From positions 1-64,000 of the forward strand of contig NZ_FXAR01000004.1 of assembly GCF_900177745.1 (NCBI RefSeq): a DNA stretch of 64,000 nt. Direction: 5' to 3'. The stretch comes from Corynebacterium pollutisoli (GTDB lineage: Bacteria > Actinomycetota > Actinomycetes > Mycobacteriales > Mycobacteriaceae). Both the position numbers and the translations under genes were made by a program. Positions 38,131 through 47,836 of the stretch are shown one piece after another; position 1 is the first letter of the stretch; the number at the start of each line of letters is the position of its first letter. Below the pieces are notes generated by a model that had not been told where the DNA came from, did no database searches, and saw nothing but the letters and a program-made list of their open reading frames with translations.

Positions 38131-39153
38131 ATGCTCATTTCCCAGCGTCCTGTGCTCACCGAGGAGTACATCGATTCCGCTCGTTCCCGGTTCGTCATCG
38201 AGCCGCTCGAGCCCGGCTTCGGCTACACCCTCGGCAACTCGCTGCGCCGTACCCTGCTGTCGTCCATCCCGGGCGCAGCCGTCACCTCCGTGAAGATCGA
38301 CGGTATTCTCCACGAGTTCACCACGATCAACGGTGTGAAGGAGGATGTCTCCGAAATCATCCTCAACATCAAGGGTCTGGTCCTGTCCTCCGACTCCGAC
38401 GAGCCGGTGGTCATGTACCTGAGCAAGGAAGGCCCGGGAGAGGTCACCGCCGGTGACATCCAGCCGCCGGCCGGTGTGGAGATCCACAACCCGGACATGC
38501 ACATCGCCTCCCTCAATGAGCAGGCTCGTCTGGACATCGAGTTCATCGTCGAGCGTGGCCGCGGCTACGTTCCGGCGGCCACCACCGCCGGCGGCGGAGA
38601 CATCGGCCGGATCCCGGTCGACCAGATCTACTCCCCGGTGCTCAAGGTCAGCTACAAGGTCGAGGCCACCCGTGTCGAGCAGCGCACGGACTTCGACAAG
38701 CTGATCATCGATGTCGAGACCAAGAACTCCATCACCGCCCGCGATGCCGTCGCATCCGCAGGTAAGACCCTCGTCGAGCTCTTCGGCCTGGCCCGTGAGC
38801 TCAACGTCGCCGCTGAAGGCATCGAGATCGGTCCCTCCCCGCAGGAGACCGAGTACATCGCCGCCTACGGCATGCCGATCGAGGACCTGAACTTCTCCGT
38901 CCGTTCCTACAACTGCCTGAAGCGGCAGGAGATCCACACCGTCGGTGAGCTCGCAGAGTGCACCGAGTCGGACCTGCTGGACATCCGCAACTTCGGCCAG
39001 AAGTCGATCAACGAGGTGAAGATCAAGCTCGCCGGCCTGGGCCTGACCCTGAAGGACGCCCCGGAGGACTTCGATCCGACCACCATCGAGGGCTACGACG
39101 CTGAGACCGGTGACTTCGTCGACACCGACGCCACCGCTGAGGATTCCGAGTAG
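38131..39153 (+). CDS. rpoA: DNA-directed RNA polymerase subunit alpha
   Basis: RNA polymerase alpha of 340 residues. The N-terminal dimerisation domain has [29 protein letters not shown], and the C-terminal DNA/activator-binding domain (about residues 250-310) has [19 protein letters not shown]. An acidic tail follows. The 117-bp gap after rpsD contains a GAAGAGG-AAT-CCTCTTC hairpin (38048-38064). Confidence 0.99.
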   Translation: MLISQRPVLTEEYIDSARSRFVIEPLEPGFGYTLGNSLRRTLLSSIPGAAVTSVKIDGILHEFTTINGVKEDVSEIILNIKGLVLSSDSDEPVVMYLSKEGPGEVTAGDIQPPAGVEIHNPDMHIASLNEQARLDIEFIVERGRGYVPAATTAGGGDIGRIPVDQIYSPVLKVSYKVEATRVEQRTDFDKLIIDVETKNSITARDAVASAGKTLVELFGLARELNVAAEGIEIGPSPQETEYIAAYGMPIEDLNFSVRSYNCLKRQEIHTVGELAECTESDLLDIRNFGQKSINEVKIKLAGLGLTLKDAPEDFDPTTIEGYDAETGDFVDTDATAEDSE

Positions 39154-39222
39154 CACGCCCCACCGGGTCCCCGTTCCACGGGACCCACGCGCTCACCACA
39201 CACGTACCCGAGGAGTACCACA

Positions 39223-39843
39223 ATGCCTACCCCTAAGAAGGGCGCCCGTCTCGGCGGCTCCGCGAGCAACCAGAAGAAGATCCTCTCTAACCTGGCTGCC
39301 TCGCTGTTCGAGCACGGCGCTATCAAGACCACCGACGCCAAGGCCAAGGCCCTGCGTCCGTACGCCGAGAAGCTGATCACCAAGGCCAAGGACGGCTCCG
39401 TCGCCGCCCGCCGCCAGGTGCTCGCCGAGGTTCCGCAGAAGGACGTCGTCGCCTACCTCTTCAACGAGCTGGCCCCGAAGTTCGAGAACCGTCAGGGTGG
39501 TTACACCCGCATCATCAAGCTGGAGAACCGCGCCGGCGACAACGCCCCGATGTCTCAGATCTCCCTCGTTCTCGAGGAGACCGTGAGCGCCGAGGCCACC
39601 CGCGCCACCCGCGCCGCCGCCTCCAAGAAGGCCGCCGAGGAGACCAAGGCCGACGAGGCTGAGGCTCCGGCCGAGGAGACCAACGACGAGAACGTCGAGG
39701 TCAACGCCGACGACACCGCCGCGGATCCGGTCGAGCCGGCCGAGGGCGACGTCGCTGCCGAGGCACCGGCCCAGGAGGGCTCCGTCGCCGAGGCCGAGGC
39801 TGACGCCAAGGCTGAGGAGACCAAGGAGACCGAGGAGAAGTAA
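39223..39843 (+). CDS. rplQ: 50S ribosomal protein L17 with long acidic tail
   Basis: L17 of 206 residues. The core, residues 1-125, begins [20 protein letters not shown] and is normal. The remaining 80 residues are a low-complexity tail rich in Glu, Ala, Asp and Thr (for example [18 protein letters not shown]). A tail exists in other actinobacteria, but this one is long. It is probably disordered. It ends the alpha operon and is followed by a terminator. Confidence 0.97.
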   Translation: MPTPKKGARLGGSASNQKKILSNLAASLFEHGAIKTTDAKAKALRPYAEKLITKAKDGSVAARRQVLAEVPQKDVVAYLFNELAPKFENRQGGYTRIIKLENRAGDNAPMSQISLVLEETVSAEATRATRAAASKKAAEETKADEAEAPAEETNDENVEVNADDTAADPVEPAEGDVAAEAPAQEGSVAEAEADAKAEETKETEEK

Positions 39844-39862
39844 TTCTCCCCTCCGCTCACGC

Positions 39863-39897
39863 ACCGCCCCACTCCCGTTCGTCGGGGGTGGGGCGGT
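39863..39897 (+). terminator. Terminator after rplQ
   Basis: A 15-bp stem with one G-U pair (39863-39877 with 39883-39897) and a 5-nt loop. There is no U-run, so efficiency is uncertain. Confidence 0.6.
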
Positions 39898-39944
39898 GTC
39901 GTCGTTCACACCGGATACCCCTCGCGGTATAGGGGTGCCGGGCG

Positions 39945-39950
39945 TACGCT
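39945..39950 (+). promoter_or_regulatory. Candidate -10 element for leaderless DUF2892 mRNA
   Basis: TACGCT, 7 nt before the ATG at 39958. Confidence 0.45.
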
Positions 39951-39957
39951 GGCACTC

Positions 39958-40149
39958 ATGAAGCCCAACGAGTCCTCCACCGACCGCGCCGTGCGCGGTG
40001 TCGTCGCCGTCGTCGCCCTCATCGCCGCATTCCTGGTCTCCGGACCGCTGCGTATCGTCCTGTTCGTCGTGGCCGCCATCATGGCCGTCACCGCCGCCGT
40101 GGGCTTCTGCCCGATCTACCGCATCCTCGGGGTGGGCACCCGGAAATAG
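39958..40149 (+). CDS. YgaP-family (DUF2892) small membrane protein
   Basis: A 63-residue protein with two membrane spans (VRGVVAVVALIAAFLVSG and IVLFVVAAIMAVTAAVGF) and the family ending CPIYRILGVGT. DUF2892 domains are found alone or fused to rhodanese domains, and their function is not established. Predicted leaderless transcript. It may be co-expressed with truA, which starts 20 bp after its stop. Confidence 0.85.
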   Translation: MKPNESSTDRAVRGVVAVVALIAAFLVSGPLRIVLFVVAAIMAVTAAVGFCPIYRILGVGTRK

Positions 40150-40169
40150 GGTTGTAGGCTGGGGTGATC

Positions 40170-41024
40170 ATGAGTGACGATCAGCCGAGCCTGCGCCTGC
40201 GCCTCGACCTCGCGTACGACGGCACCGACTTCCACGGCTGGGCCCGCCAGAAGCAGGCCGGGTTGCGCACCGTGCAGGGCGTCCTCGAGGATGCCCTGTC
40301 GCTCATCCTGCGTACCGACGCCGCGCTCACCGTCGCCGGCCGCACCGATGCCGGCGTCCACGCCCACTGGCAGGTGGCGCACCTCGACGTGCCCGCCGCC
40401 AGCCTGGAGCAGCGCACCATCGCCGGTGATCCCACCCGTCTGGTGCGCCGCCTGGCCCGCCTGCTCCCCGAGGATGTCCGTGTCCACGCGGTGACCGCCG
40501 CGCCGGAGGGGTTCGACGCCCGTTTCTCCGCCCTGCGCCGCCACTACGTCTACCGGGTGACCACCCACTCGCGGGGCCCGCTGCCCACCCGCGCGCGGGA
40601 CACCGCGCACTGGCTCAAGCCCGTGGACATGGGGAACATGCAGACCGCCGCGGACATCCTCATCGGCCTCCACGACTTCGCGGCCTTCTGCAAGCCGCGC
40701 GAGCACGCGACGACGATCCGCGAGTTGCAGGCCTTCACGTGGCACGACGTGTCCACCCGCCTGGAGCCGCAGACCTACGAGGCCCATGTCACCGCCGACG
40801 CGTTCTGCTGGAACATGGTGCGCTCGCTGGTGGGGACGTGCCTGACGGTGGGGGAGGGGCGTCGTGACGCATCGTTGCCCGCCGCACTGCTCACCGAGAC
40901 GCAGCGGTCGTCCGTCATCCCGCTGGCCCCGGCGAAGGGGCTGAGCCTCGTCGGCGTGGACTATCCGCCGGACGAGCAGCTGGCCGCGCGCACGGATGTC
41001 ACCCGTGACCGGCGGAGCCTGTGA
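40170..41024 (+). CDS. truA: tRNA pseudouridine(38-40) synthase
   Basis: TruA of 284 residues, modifying the anticodon arm of many tRNAs. The catalytic Asp60 lies in [23 protein letters not shown] and the C-terminal [13 protein letters not shown] are conserved. The start is the ATG at 40170 or a GTG two codons before. A TAGGCT at 40155-40160 lies just upstream, so the mRNA leader is at most a few bases. truA after rplQ is the conserved order. Confidence 0.96.
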   Translation: MSDDQPSLRLRLDLAYDGTDFHGWARQKQAGLRTVQGVLEDALSLILRTDAALTVAGRTDAGVHAHWQVAHLDVPAASLEQRTIAGDPTRLVRRLARLLPEDVRVHAVTAAPEGFDARFSALRRHYVYRVTTHSRGPLPTRARDTAHWLKPVDMGNMQTAADILIGLHDFAAFCKPREHATTIRELQAFTWHDVSTRLEPQTYEAHVTADAFCWNMVRSLVGTCLTVGEGRRDASLPAALLTETQRSSVIPLAPAKGLSLVGVDYPPDEQLAARTDVTRDRRSL

Positions 41025-41096
41025 CAGTTCCGGTCACTTGGGTTGTAGAGTAATCCGTGGTTTTACGTTCAATGGCCTGACAGAAAGGTGCCCGGG

Positions 41097-43445
41097 GTGG
41101 AGACATCGACGCTGGTGCTCATCGCGGCGCTGGTGTTCACCGTGCCCGGCGCGTCCCTGGGATGGATCTCCGGGTTGCGTCTGCCGTGGGCGCTGGCCGG
41201 CTCTATCCCCGTCACCTTCGGCCTCTACGGCCTGGCGGGCTGGATCCTCGGCCAGCTGGACATCCGTTTCGACTGGCTGTCGTTCGCGGTCTTCTGGGCC
41301 CTGTGCGCCCTGGTCGCAGGCCTGTGGCGGGGGGCGTTCCTGCTCGCTTCCCGACGCCGCCCCCGCCGCCGTCATCACGTCCCCGCGGAGGACGCCGCCC
41401 CCGGATCGACCGCGCTGAGCGCGGCGACGGGCGCGGAGGACGTCGATAAGCGGCGGGCCCGGTGGTGGCGGACCCGGCAGGGCCGACAGGGCGGGCTGCT
41501 GGATCCGGCGTGGATCCTGCCGTTCGCCGGTGTGGTGACCGGCATGTGGCTCATCATCGACCACAGCATGAAGCTGTTCGAGGAGGTGCCGCGCGGGCTG
41601 GGAAATATCGTCCAGGGTTGGGACGTGCACTGGCACGCCTCGATGGTGCGGTGGTTCATGGACGCCGGCATCGGCGATCCCACCCGCATGGGCGAACTGC
41701 GCCACATCGAGACCGGCAATGACCTGTACTACCCCTCGGCGTGGCACATCGGTGCCGGGCTGGCGGGGCAGGCCGCGAACATCACCCCCATCGAGGCACT
41801 CAACCTCACGAGCGTGGTGCTGCCGGGCATGCTGCTGCCGCTGTCGGTGGCGCTCATCGCGTGGAAGCTCATCGGCAGGGTGGGGCTGACGGCGCAGATC
41901 GCGGCGGGTATCGCCGGAATCGCGATCTTCGCGTCGCCGGTGCTCATGTGGATCGGCACGTACACCGGCATGTGGCCGTACCTGGCGTCGATGTCCGCCG
42001 TCGGTGTGGTCATCGGCCTGTTCATGCACGTGCCCTACCGCCCGGTGGCGGCGCTGGCGGCGATGCTGGCGTTCACCGGTGTGGTGCAGATGCACCCGGC
42101 GCCGGTCACCGTCGTGGTCCTCGCCCTGGCGCTGTGGTGGCTGTTGTACCTCGTGTGGGCACCCTCCCGTCGTCCGGTGTCCGCCCGGGATGCGGTGCTG
42201 GTGCGCCTGCAGGATGTCGGCTGGCTGGCCCTGTCCGGCGGGCTCGGCGTGGCCATCCTCCTGCCGCAGCTGCTCAGTGGCTCCGAGGCGACGGAGGAGG
42301 TCTCCTCCTGGACGGCCGTCGAGGACGTCACCCGCGGCGAGTCGTGGGAGATGGCGATCCAGATGCAGACCCGCCACACGGATTTCTTCCCGGACCTCAA
42401 CCAGACGTTGCTCATGTGGCTGGCCGGATTCGGGGCCGTGGCGCTGCTCGTGTGGCGCCGTAACCTGTGGGCGCCGCTGTTCTGGTTCCTCTCCGTGGCG
42501 ATGACCGCCAACGCGCTGCTGCCCTTCGACACGATGTGGGGCGAGTGGCTGGCGATCGTCGGCAACCTGCACTACGCGACGGCGCACCGCCTCGTCATGT
42601 CGGTCGCCCTGTTCACCTTCGCCGCGGCGGCGGTGGGCGTGGCCATCATCATCCGCCTGCTCTCCCTGGCACCGCTGCGCATGACGTCCCCGTGGACGCA
42701 GGTGTCCGTCGCCGTTTCCCTCATCCTGGCGCTCGGTGCCGGCTGGGGCACCTACGTGTGGACCACCCGGGACACCGTCATCGAGGGTCTCGAGCCGTCC
42801 ATGAACGGCCCGCGCCACGACGACCGCATGGTCTCCGAGGCCGACATCCGCGCCTTCGACTGGCTTTCCGGGCAGCCCGACGCCTACGAGGGCACCATCT
42901 TCGGAGAGCCGGCGGACGGGCACGGCTGGATGTACGCCTACAACGGCCTGCCCTCGGTCATGCGCCACTACCTGTGGCCGCACGTCCACCGCACCTCCGA
43001 CACCGACCTCCTCTACTGGCACCCCGACCTGATCGGCGCGGGCAACCACGGTGACCCGGACCAGGAGAACAACGTCGACAAGGCCGCCCAACGGATGGAC
43101 GTGAAGTACTACTTCGTCTCCCCGTGGAGCTTCTGGGCCTTCCAGGAGCCGCGCTTCGAGATGATCGACGGGCTGTGGCACACCCCGGGCGTCACCCCGG
43201 TGTACCGGGACCAGAACGTCGCCATCTTCGCCGTCAACCAGCAGTTCACCGACGAGGAGATCCTCGGCATGCGCGAGCCGGGCAACTCGCCGGAGGAGCT
43301 GCCGCCGCTGCCCCTCGACGCCGCGGGCAACCCGGTGATCCACCGGCCCTCCAAGCCGGACTCGGGTGGCGACGCCCCGCTGGAGGCCCCCGGCAACCCG
43401 GCGCTCGACGCCCCTCCGGTTGAGATCCCCGGCACCCGCCCTTAG
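41097..43445 (+). CDS. Large multi-pass membrane protein (DUF6541-like)
   Basis: About 782 residues with a dozen or more membrane helices in the first 540 residues, followed by an extracytoplasmic domain and a Pro-rich tail. It resembles DUF6541 proteins of corynebacteria and mycobacteria, whose arrangement recalls GT-C glycosyltransferases. The loop VQGWDVHWHASMVRWFMDAG after the second cluster of helices is the best candidate for a functional site. A charged cytoplasmic linker around residues 95-135 includes a GTCGATAAGC copy (41442). The GTG at 41097 is preferred to the GTG at 41088 because AGAAAGG then has correct spacing. Function unknown; placed directly before the type VII genes. Confidence 0.75.
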   Translation: METSTLVLIAALVFTVPGASLGWISGLRLPWALAGSIPVTFGLYGLAGWILGQLDIRFDWLSFAVFWALCALVAGLWRGAFLLASRRRPRRRHHVPAEDAAPGSTALSAATGAEDVDKRRARWWRTRQGRQGGLLDPAWILPFAGVVTGMWLIIDHSMKLFEEVPRGLGNIVQGWDVHWHASMVRWFMDAGIGDPTRMGELRHIETGNDLYYPSAWHIGAGLAGQAANITPIEALNLTSVVLPGMLLPLSVALIAWKLIGRVGLTAQIAAGIAGIAIFASPVLMWIGTYTGMWPYLASMSAVGVVIGLFMHVPYRPVAALAAMLAFTGVVQMHPAPVTVVVLALALWWLLYLVWAPSRRPVSARDAVLVRLQDVGWLALSGGLGVAILLPQLLSGSEATEEVSSWTAVEDVTRGESWEMAIQMQTRHTDFFPDLNQTLLMWLAGFGAVALLVWRRNLWAPLFWFLSVAMTANALLPFDTMWGEWLAIVGNLHYATAHRLVMSVALFTFAAAAVGVAIIIRLLSLAPLRMTSPWTQVSVAVSLILALGAGWGTYVWTTRDTVIEGLEPSMNGPRHDDRMVSEADIRAFDWLSGQPDAYEGTIFGEPADGHGWMYAYNGLPSVMRHYLWPHVHRTSDTDLLYWHPDLIGAGNHGDPDQENNVDKAAQRMDVKYYFVSPWSFWAFQEPRFEMIDGLWHTPGVTPVYRDQNVAIFAVNQQFTDEEILGMREPGNSPEELPPLPLDAAGNPVIHRPSKPDSGGDAPLEAPGNPALDAPPVEIPGTRP

Positions 43446-43488
43446 TCTGACGCGGTAAGCAATTCACTGTCATCAAGGGGGAGATGGC

Positions 43489-44715
43489 ATGAGGCAGACT
43501 GTGCTGCCGACGACGCGCGCGCAGGTGTCCGGGCACCGGTTCCTGCGCCGCCGCGTGGAACACGGCCTGGTGTTCGGCGACATCCGCATGATCCACGATC
43601 CGTTGGCCGCCCGCAGTCGGGCGCTGCTGTTCGGGGTGGTGGCCGTCGTGATGATCTCGTTGGGTGCCGGGTTGCTGGCCTGGCTGCGCCCGGCGGCCGA
43701 CCCGGGGGACGCCCCGATCCTGCAGACCGCGGACGGGGCATTGTTCGTGCGTGTCGACGACCGCGTCCACCCCGTCACCAACCTCGCCTCCGCGCGGCTC
43801 ATCGCCGGGGAGCCGGCGGACCCCGCGCGGATCGGGGACGGGGTGCTCGGGGAGATCGACCGCGGCGTGCCCCTCGGGGTGCACCCCGCGCCCCTGCTCA
43901 TCGACGGCGGGCCGGTGGACGAGGACCCGCAGTGGTCGGTGTGCTCCGGGGCAGGCACTGTCACCGTCGCGGTGGGCAGGCACACGAATCCGCTCGGCGG
44001 GCACCGCGGGGTGGTGGCCGCCGGCGCGGGCGCGGACTGGCTGCTCACCGTCGACGGGCGTCACCAGCTCCCGCACCCGGAGTCCCCGGAGGGCCGCATG
44101 GTGCGCCGCGCGCTGGGCATCACCCCGGACACCCCACGGTGGGAGCCTCCCGTGGAGGTGCTCTCGGCTGTGACGGAACGCGACCCGATCACGCTGCCCG
44201 AGTTGCCCGCCGAGATCCTCGACACCGGGGCCGGGCTGTGGGCTGTGCTGCCGGAGGGGGTGGCCCCGGTGACCGGGGTGCAGGCGGAGATCCTCGCGGA
44301 GGCCGGGGTGGGGCGCCGGACGGTGCTGCGGGAGGCCCTCGCCGGCTACCCCGACGCCCCCTATGACCTGCGCCTGCCGGCCGTGGCCCCGCTCTTCCTT
44401 GACCCGGCGGAGCTCACGGTGTGCGCCACCGACGGCCGGGTGGGCACCCTGCATTCGGTGGCCAGCCCGGTGACGTTGGCGGGGGAGGGCGTAGCCGATG
44501 AGTTCCGCAGCGACACCCGCTCTGCCCGGGCGGTGGACACCGGCCACGGCCATCACCTCATCGACGCCACCGGCCTACGTCATCCCGTGCCGGAGCGGGC
44601 GGATCTGGCGGCGCTGGGGCTGGATGCACCGGTGTCGGCACCGTGGTCGGTCGTCCGCCTGCTGCCGGAGGGTCCGCCGCTCAGCCGGGAGGCGGCGTCC
44701 CGGGCCAGCTACTGA
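43489..44715 (+). CDS. eccB: Type VII secretion membrane protein EccB
   Basis: EccB of 408 residues, a core component of the ESX translocon with a large extracytoplasmic domain. The hallmark N-terminus TRAQVSGHRFLRRRVEHGLV and DPLAARSRALLFGVV lead into one membrane span (about residues 40-65). Then come EccB repeats, for example PILQTADGALFVRVDDRVHPVTNLASARL. GGGGGAGA precedes the ATG. It is somewhat shorter than mycobacterial EccB (about 480-500). Confidence 0.92.
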   Translation: MRQTVLPTTRAQVSGHRFLRRRVEHGLVFGDIRMIHDPLAARSRALLFGVVAVVMISLGAGLLAWLRPAADPGDAPILQTADGALFVRVDDRVHPVTNLASARLIAGEPADPARIGDGVLGEIDRGVPLGVHPAPLLIDGGPVDEDPQWSVCSGAGTVTVAVGRHTNPLGGHRGVVAAGAGADWLLTVDGRHQLPHPESPEGRMVRRALGITPDTPRWEPPVEVLSAVTERDPITLPELPAEILDTGAGLWAVLPEGVAPVTGVQAEILAEAGVGRRTVLREALAGYPDAPYDLRLPAVAPLFLDPAELTVCATDGRVGTLHSVASPVTLAGEGVADEFRSDTRSARAVDTGHGHHLIDATGLRHPVPERADLAALGLDAPVSAPWSVVRLLPEGPPLSREAASRASY

Positions 44716-44774
44716 AGGGCGGGCTGCAGAAGCTGACGTACAGACATGTGGCGAACAGGGGAAATGCAGCGAAT

Positions 44775-44787
44775 TGAACAATGTTCA
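44775..44787. promoter_or_regulatory. Palindromic operator candidate TGAACA-A-TGTTCA
   Basis: A perfect inverted repeat of 6 bp with a 1-nt centre, 57 bp before the TIGR02611 gene and 60 bp after eccB. It resembles the core of a LexA box, but that has a 2-nt centre, so the regulator is unknown. Confidence 0.4.
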
Positions 44788-44844
44788 GGTGAGCGATTGC
44801 ACGCCCGTACCCGTCGGGAACTCCCCGGCCCCGTTCCGCGTTGA

Positions 44845-45279
44845 ATGAACATGCCCTCGATGAGAGAAATGGTGGCCGAGCGGATCGACCGGATCGAGGA
44901 CAGGCATGCCCGCGCGAAAGAGGGCAGGTACGGCTTCATGGTCCGCCCGCTGACGCTCACGCTCGGCTGGACGTTGCTCATCATCGGGCTCATCACCATC
45001 CCCCTGCCCGGGCAGGGCTGGCTGACCACGTTCATCGGCGTGGGCATCCTCTCCCTGGAGCAGCGCTGGGCGAAGAATCTGCTGGTGAAAGGTGTGCACC
45101 TCTACGACCGCTTCTTCGACTGGTTCCACCGCCAGCGGCAGTCGGTGCGGGTGACGCTGGTGATCCTGCTCATCATCGTCATCTGGGTGGTGTTCATCGG
45201 CATCGGCTACGGCATGTGGCGCGCCGGCACCCTGGACTTCCTCACGCCCTACGCCACCCAGCTCGGACTGGTCCGATGA
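44845..45279 (+). CDS. TIGR02611-type membrane protein (PGPGW-like)
   Basis: A 144-residue protein. A charged helix (MREMVAERIDRIEDRHARAK) precedes two spans (residues about 32-60), with PLPGQGW as the family signature, a polar segment and a third span near the end (VTLVILLIIVIWVVFIGIGYG). The family is widespread in actinobacteria and uncharacterised. Its last 38 bp overlap the convergent mycP gene. Confidence 0.75.
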   Translation: MNMPSMREMVAERIDRIEDRHARAKEGRYGFMVRPLTLTLGWTLLIIGLITIPLPGQGWLTTFIGVGILSLEQRWAKNLLVKGVHLYDRFFDWFHRQRQSVRVTLVILLIIVIWVVFIGIGYGMWRAGTLDFLTPYATQLGLVR

Positions 45280-46321
45280 GGAGCGCGGCCCCGGCCGCCG
45301 CCCCCAGGATCTGCCACGCCACCCGCCCGGTGGCGGTCTCCGCCTTGTCCTGCTTGTCGACGCCCACCTCCCGCCCCGCCACCCCGTAGTCCCCGGCGAG
45401 GTGGCTCGCGGCCACGTGCGGGTCGATGACCCCGTGGCCGGGTTCCGCCGCCTGCCGGATGCGCTCCCGGATCTCGGCGGCCGAATCGTGCGGGTGGCGC
45501 TCGCGCAGGAGGGCCGCCACCCCGGACACCACCGGGGCGGCGAAGCTGGTGCCCTCGAACCCGGTCTCCCGGCCGTGGGCACCCCGGGTGCCCGTCGCCC
45601 AGCCGTGCCCGTGCGGGGACAGTCCCACCGGGAGCCGTCCGGGGGCGGCGACATCACCGTCGCCGAGGACGTAGTCGGCCAGGGCGTGCGGATCCCCGGG
45701 GTGCACCGCGGCCACCGCGAGAACCGACTCCTCGACGGCCGGGTACACGGTCATCCCCGGCTGGCACGCGCCCCCGGCGTTGCCCGCCGCGGCGACGAGC
45801 ACCGCCCCCTCGGTCTCCGCGCGGTGGAGGGCGTCGTGGAGGGGGCCGGTGTCGAGAAGCAGGGTCGGATCGAGGCACGAGACGACGGAGATGTTGATCA
45901 CCCGGGCATCCGCATCGAGGGCGACGTGGATGCCCTGCGTGAGGGTGGCGAGAGTGCCGCCCGGCGAATCCCGGTAGTGCGCGCTCGACTGGCGGATGCT
46001 GAGGATCTGCGCGCCGGGCGCGATGCCGCGGATGACGCCCGCGACGGCGGTGCCGTGCCCGTCGCAGTCGAGGAGGGGATCCGGGGCCCACGGGCTGACC
46101 AGGTCGGCGAGCGGTTCGACGTGGCCCAGCTCCGGGTGCGGGGCGACCCCGGTGTCGATGACCGCCACCCTCACCCCCTCGCCGCGGGCCAGCCTCAGGT
46201 GCGGATGCTCGACCGGGGCCGGCGGCGGCGCCTCGAGGGGCTGCACACACGCGACATCCTGGGCGTGGGCCGGAAACGGGGCCAACACGGCGATGAGCAG
46301 CGCCAGGGCGGCCGACCTCAT
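45242..46321 (-). CDS. mycP: Type VII secretion-associated mycosin (subtilisin-like serine protease)
   Basis: Mycosin of 359 residues. It has a signal peptide (MRSAALALLIAVLAPFPAHA), then the subtilase catalytic triad: Asp in VIDTGVAPHP, His in DGHGTAVAGV and Ser in GTSFAAPVVSG, with the oxyanion Asn in AAAGNAGG. A Pro-rich/charged linker (GVDKQDKAE) and a C-terminal membrane anchor (ILGAAAGAALLIGPV) follow. In mycobacteria it caps the ESX pore on the outer face. Its ATG overlaps the eccD stop (ATGA). Confidence 0.93.
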   Translation of the reverse strand: MRSAALALLIAVLAPFPAHAQDVACVQPLEAPPPAPVEHPHLRLARGEGVRVAVIDTGVAPHPELGHVEPLADLVSPWAPDPLLDCDGHGTAVAGVIRGIAPGAQILSIRQSSAHYRDSPGGTLATLTQGIHVALDADARVINISVVSCLDPTLLLDTGPLHDALHRAETEGAVLVAAAGNAGGACQPGMTVYPAVEESVLAVAAVHPGDPHALADYVLGDGDVAAPGRLPVGLSPHGHGWATGTRGAHGRETGFEGTSFAAPVVSGVAALLRERHPHDSAAEIRERIRQAAEPGHGVIDPHVAASHLAGDYGVAGREVGVDKQDKAETATGRVAWQILGAAAGAALLIGPVRAGWRRA

Positions 46322-47646
46322 CCCAGCCCCCGGATGAGCGCGAACAGTCCCGCCAGGTGGGCGGCCAACGGCAGGGTGGCGGCCAGCGACAGGGACTCCG
46401 CGCGCTCCCACCACACCACGGCCGTCGGCTCCAGACGCGGCACCCGTCCGGCCCACAACGGGGCGGACAGGGTAGCCGCCCCCACGGCCCCGGCCAGCGC
46501 CCACTGCACCGGGTGCCCCGGTTCGGACGCCGCCCAGGCGCCGCCCACGCAGGCCAGCAGGCCCACCGTCATCCACGACCACGCCGCGACCGCCTGCCGG
46601 TGGCGGACGGCGTGGAGGAGGACGGCTCCGGCCGTCGCCACGCACAGGGCCTGGGCGAACGCCCCGCCCTGGGAACCGGTGACCAGCACCGCGGGACCGA
46701 GCAGGAGCGCCGCACCGAGTGCCGCCCCCTCGTGCAGGCGGCGCGCCCGCCGGGCCTGCCTGTCGACGTCACCGGGCTCCTCGTCCGCCACCGCCAGATC
46801 CTGGCCCGCGGTGGGCAGCCGGGGAATGCGCAGCCCTGCGGCGCGGGTGGCCAGGCCCGGCAACTGCCCGATGAACACCACCCCCGCCGCCACCACCAGC
46901 GCGGACACCGCGACCGGGGGAGAGGTGACGTGGGCGGGCAGCGCCCCACCGACCGCCCCGACCGTGGCCAGTCCGAGGAGGGTGGCGGTGGCGGCCGTCG
47001 TCCGCGCCCCGATGCCCCCGATGACCAGCAGGAGCACGAGCGTCGCCCCGGATGTGCCCGCTGCCGCCCATACCGCGGGGGCGAGGGTGGCCGGATCGGC
47101 CAGCTCCCCCGGGCGGGCCGCCTCGAGGACCAGCGCGCCCGCCGCCCCACCGGCCGCGGCGAGGATGACCGGGGCGAGCACCCGCACGGACCGGCATGTG
47201 AGCAGCACCGCCAGCGCCCCGAGGGCCGCCACCGCGAGGGCCTGCGACCAGGGGAGACGGGCGAGGGCGAGGATCAGCAGCACACCCACGCCGGTCACCG
47301 CCCCGGCCGCCGCCAGGCCGCGGGTGGTGGCCTCCGCGCCGGACTCCGCCAGCGCCTCCGCGGAGTCGCGCACGACCGGCAGGGAACCCTCGTGCCGCGG
47401 GGAGAGCACCACCACCGACCCGTGGTCGAGGGGAGTCTGGTGGAGCGGGACCGCCGGGTCGAGGGGGACGCCGGCGGCGGTGGTCGCCAACCAGGGGCGC
47501 GAGATCCGCGGCGCACCGACCAGGGTGGCGACCTCCGGGATCACCTCCCCCAACGTAGACCCCGCGGGCAGGGCGACATCGGCCTCCCGCTGGTAGGTAC
47601 CGATGCGGAACCGGGTGGTCAGACGCAGGACATGGTCGACGGACAC
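46318..47646 (-). CDS. eccD: Type VII secretion channel protein EccD
   Basis: EccD of 442 residues. The N-terminal ubiquitin-like domain (residues 1-90, with RIGTYQREADVALPAGSTLG and LDHGSVVVL) is followed by about eleven membrane helices forming the bulk of the inner-membrane pore. It forms a minus-strand operon with mycP. It is divergent from eccC, with a 190-bp gap holding both promoters; TAGCAT at 47772-47777 is a possible eccC -10. Confidence 0.92.
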   Translation of the reverse strand: MSVDHVLRLTTRFRIGTYQREADVALPAGSTLGEVIPEVATLVGAPRISRPWLATTAAGVPLDPAVPLHQTPLDHGSVVVLSPRHEGSLPVVRDSAEALAESGAEATTRGLAAAGAVTGVGVLLILALARLPWSQALAVAALGALAVLLTCRSVRVLAPVILAAAGGAAGALVLEAARPGELADPATLAPAVWAAAGTSGATLVLLLVIGGIGARTTAATATLLGLATVGAVGGALPAHVTSPPVAVSALVVAAGVVFIGQLPGLATRAAGLRIPRLPTAGQDLAVADEEPGDVDRQARRARRLHEGAALGAALLLGPAVLVTGSQGGAFAQALCVATAGAVLLHAVRHRQAVAAWSWMTVGLLACVGGAWAASEPGHPVQWALAGAVGAATLSAPLWAGRVPRLEPTAVVWWERAESLSLAATLPLAAHLAGLFALIRGLG

Positions 47647-47836
47647 CGTGGAATCTCCCCCTGGGAATGCGGCGGGCGCACCCCTGCACCCGCATCACGG
47701 GGCATTGTCACCTGCCGCGGCCGGGCTGTCCACCCGGGGCCCGCGCCATGCGGGATCGCGGCGGGTGTCCTAGCATGACGGGCGAGATACGCCGGTTGGG
47801 GTGACCGGCGGGGGACATCTGCCAAGGGGGACAGAC

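Noticed and set aside
44775..44787. LexA (SOS) box reading of TGAACAATGTTCA
   Set aside because: The Gram-positive LexA site has a 2-nt centre between the GAACA and TGTTC half-sites; here the centre is 1 nt, and the neighbouring genes are not SOS genes.
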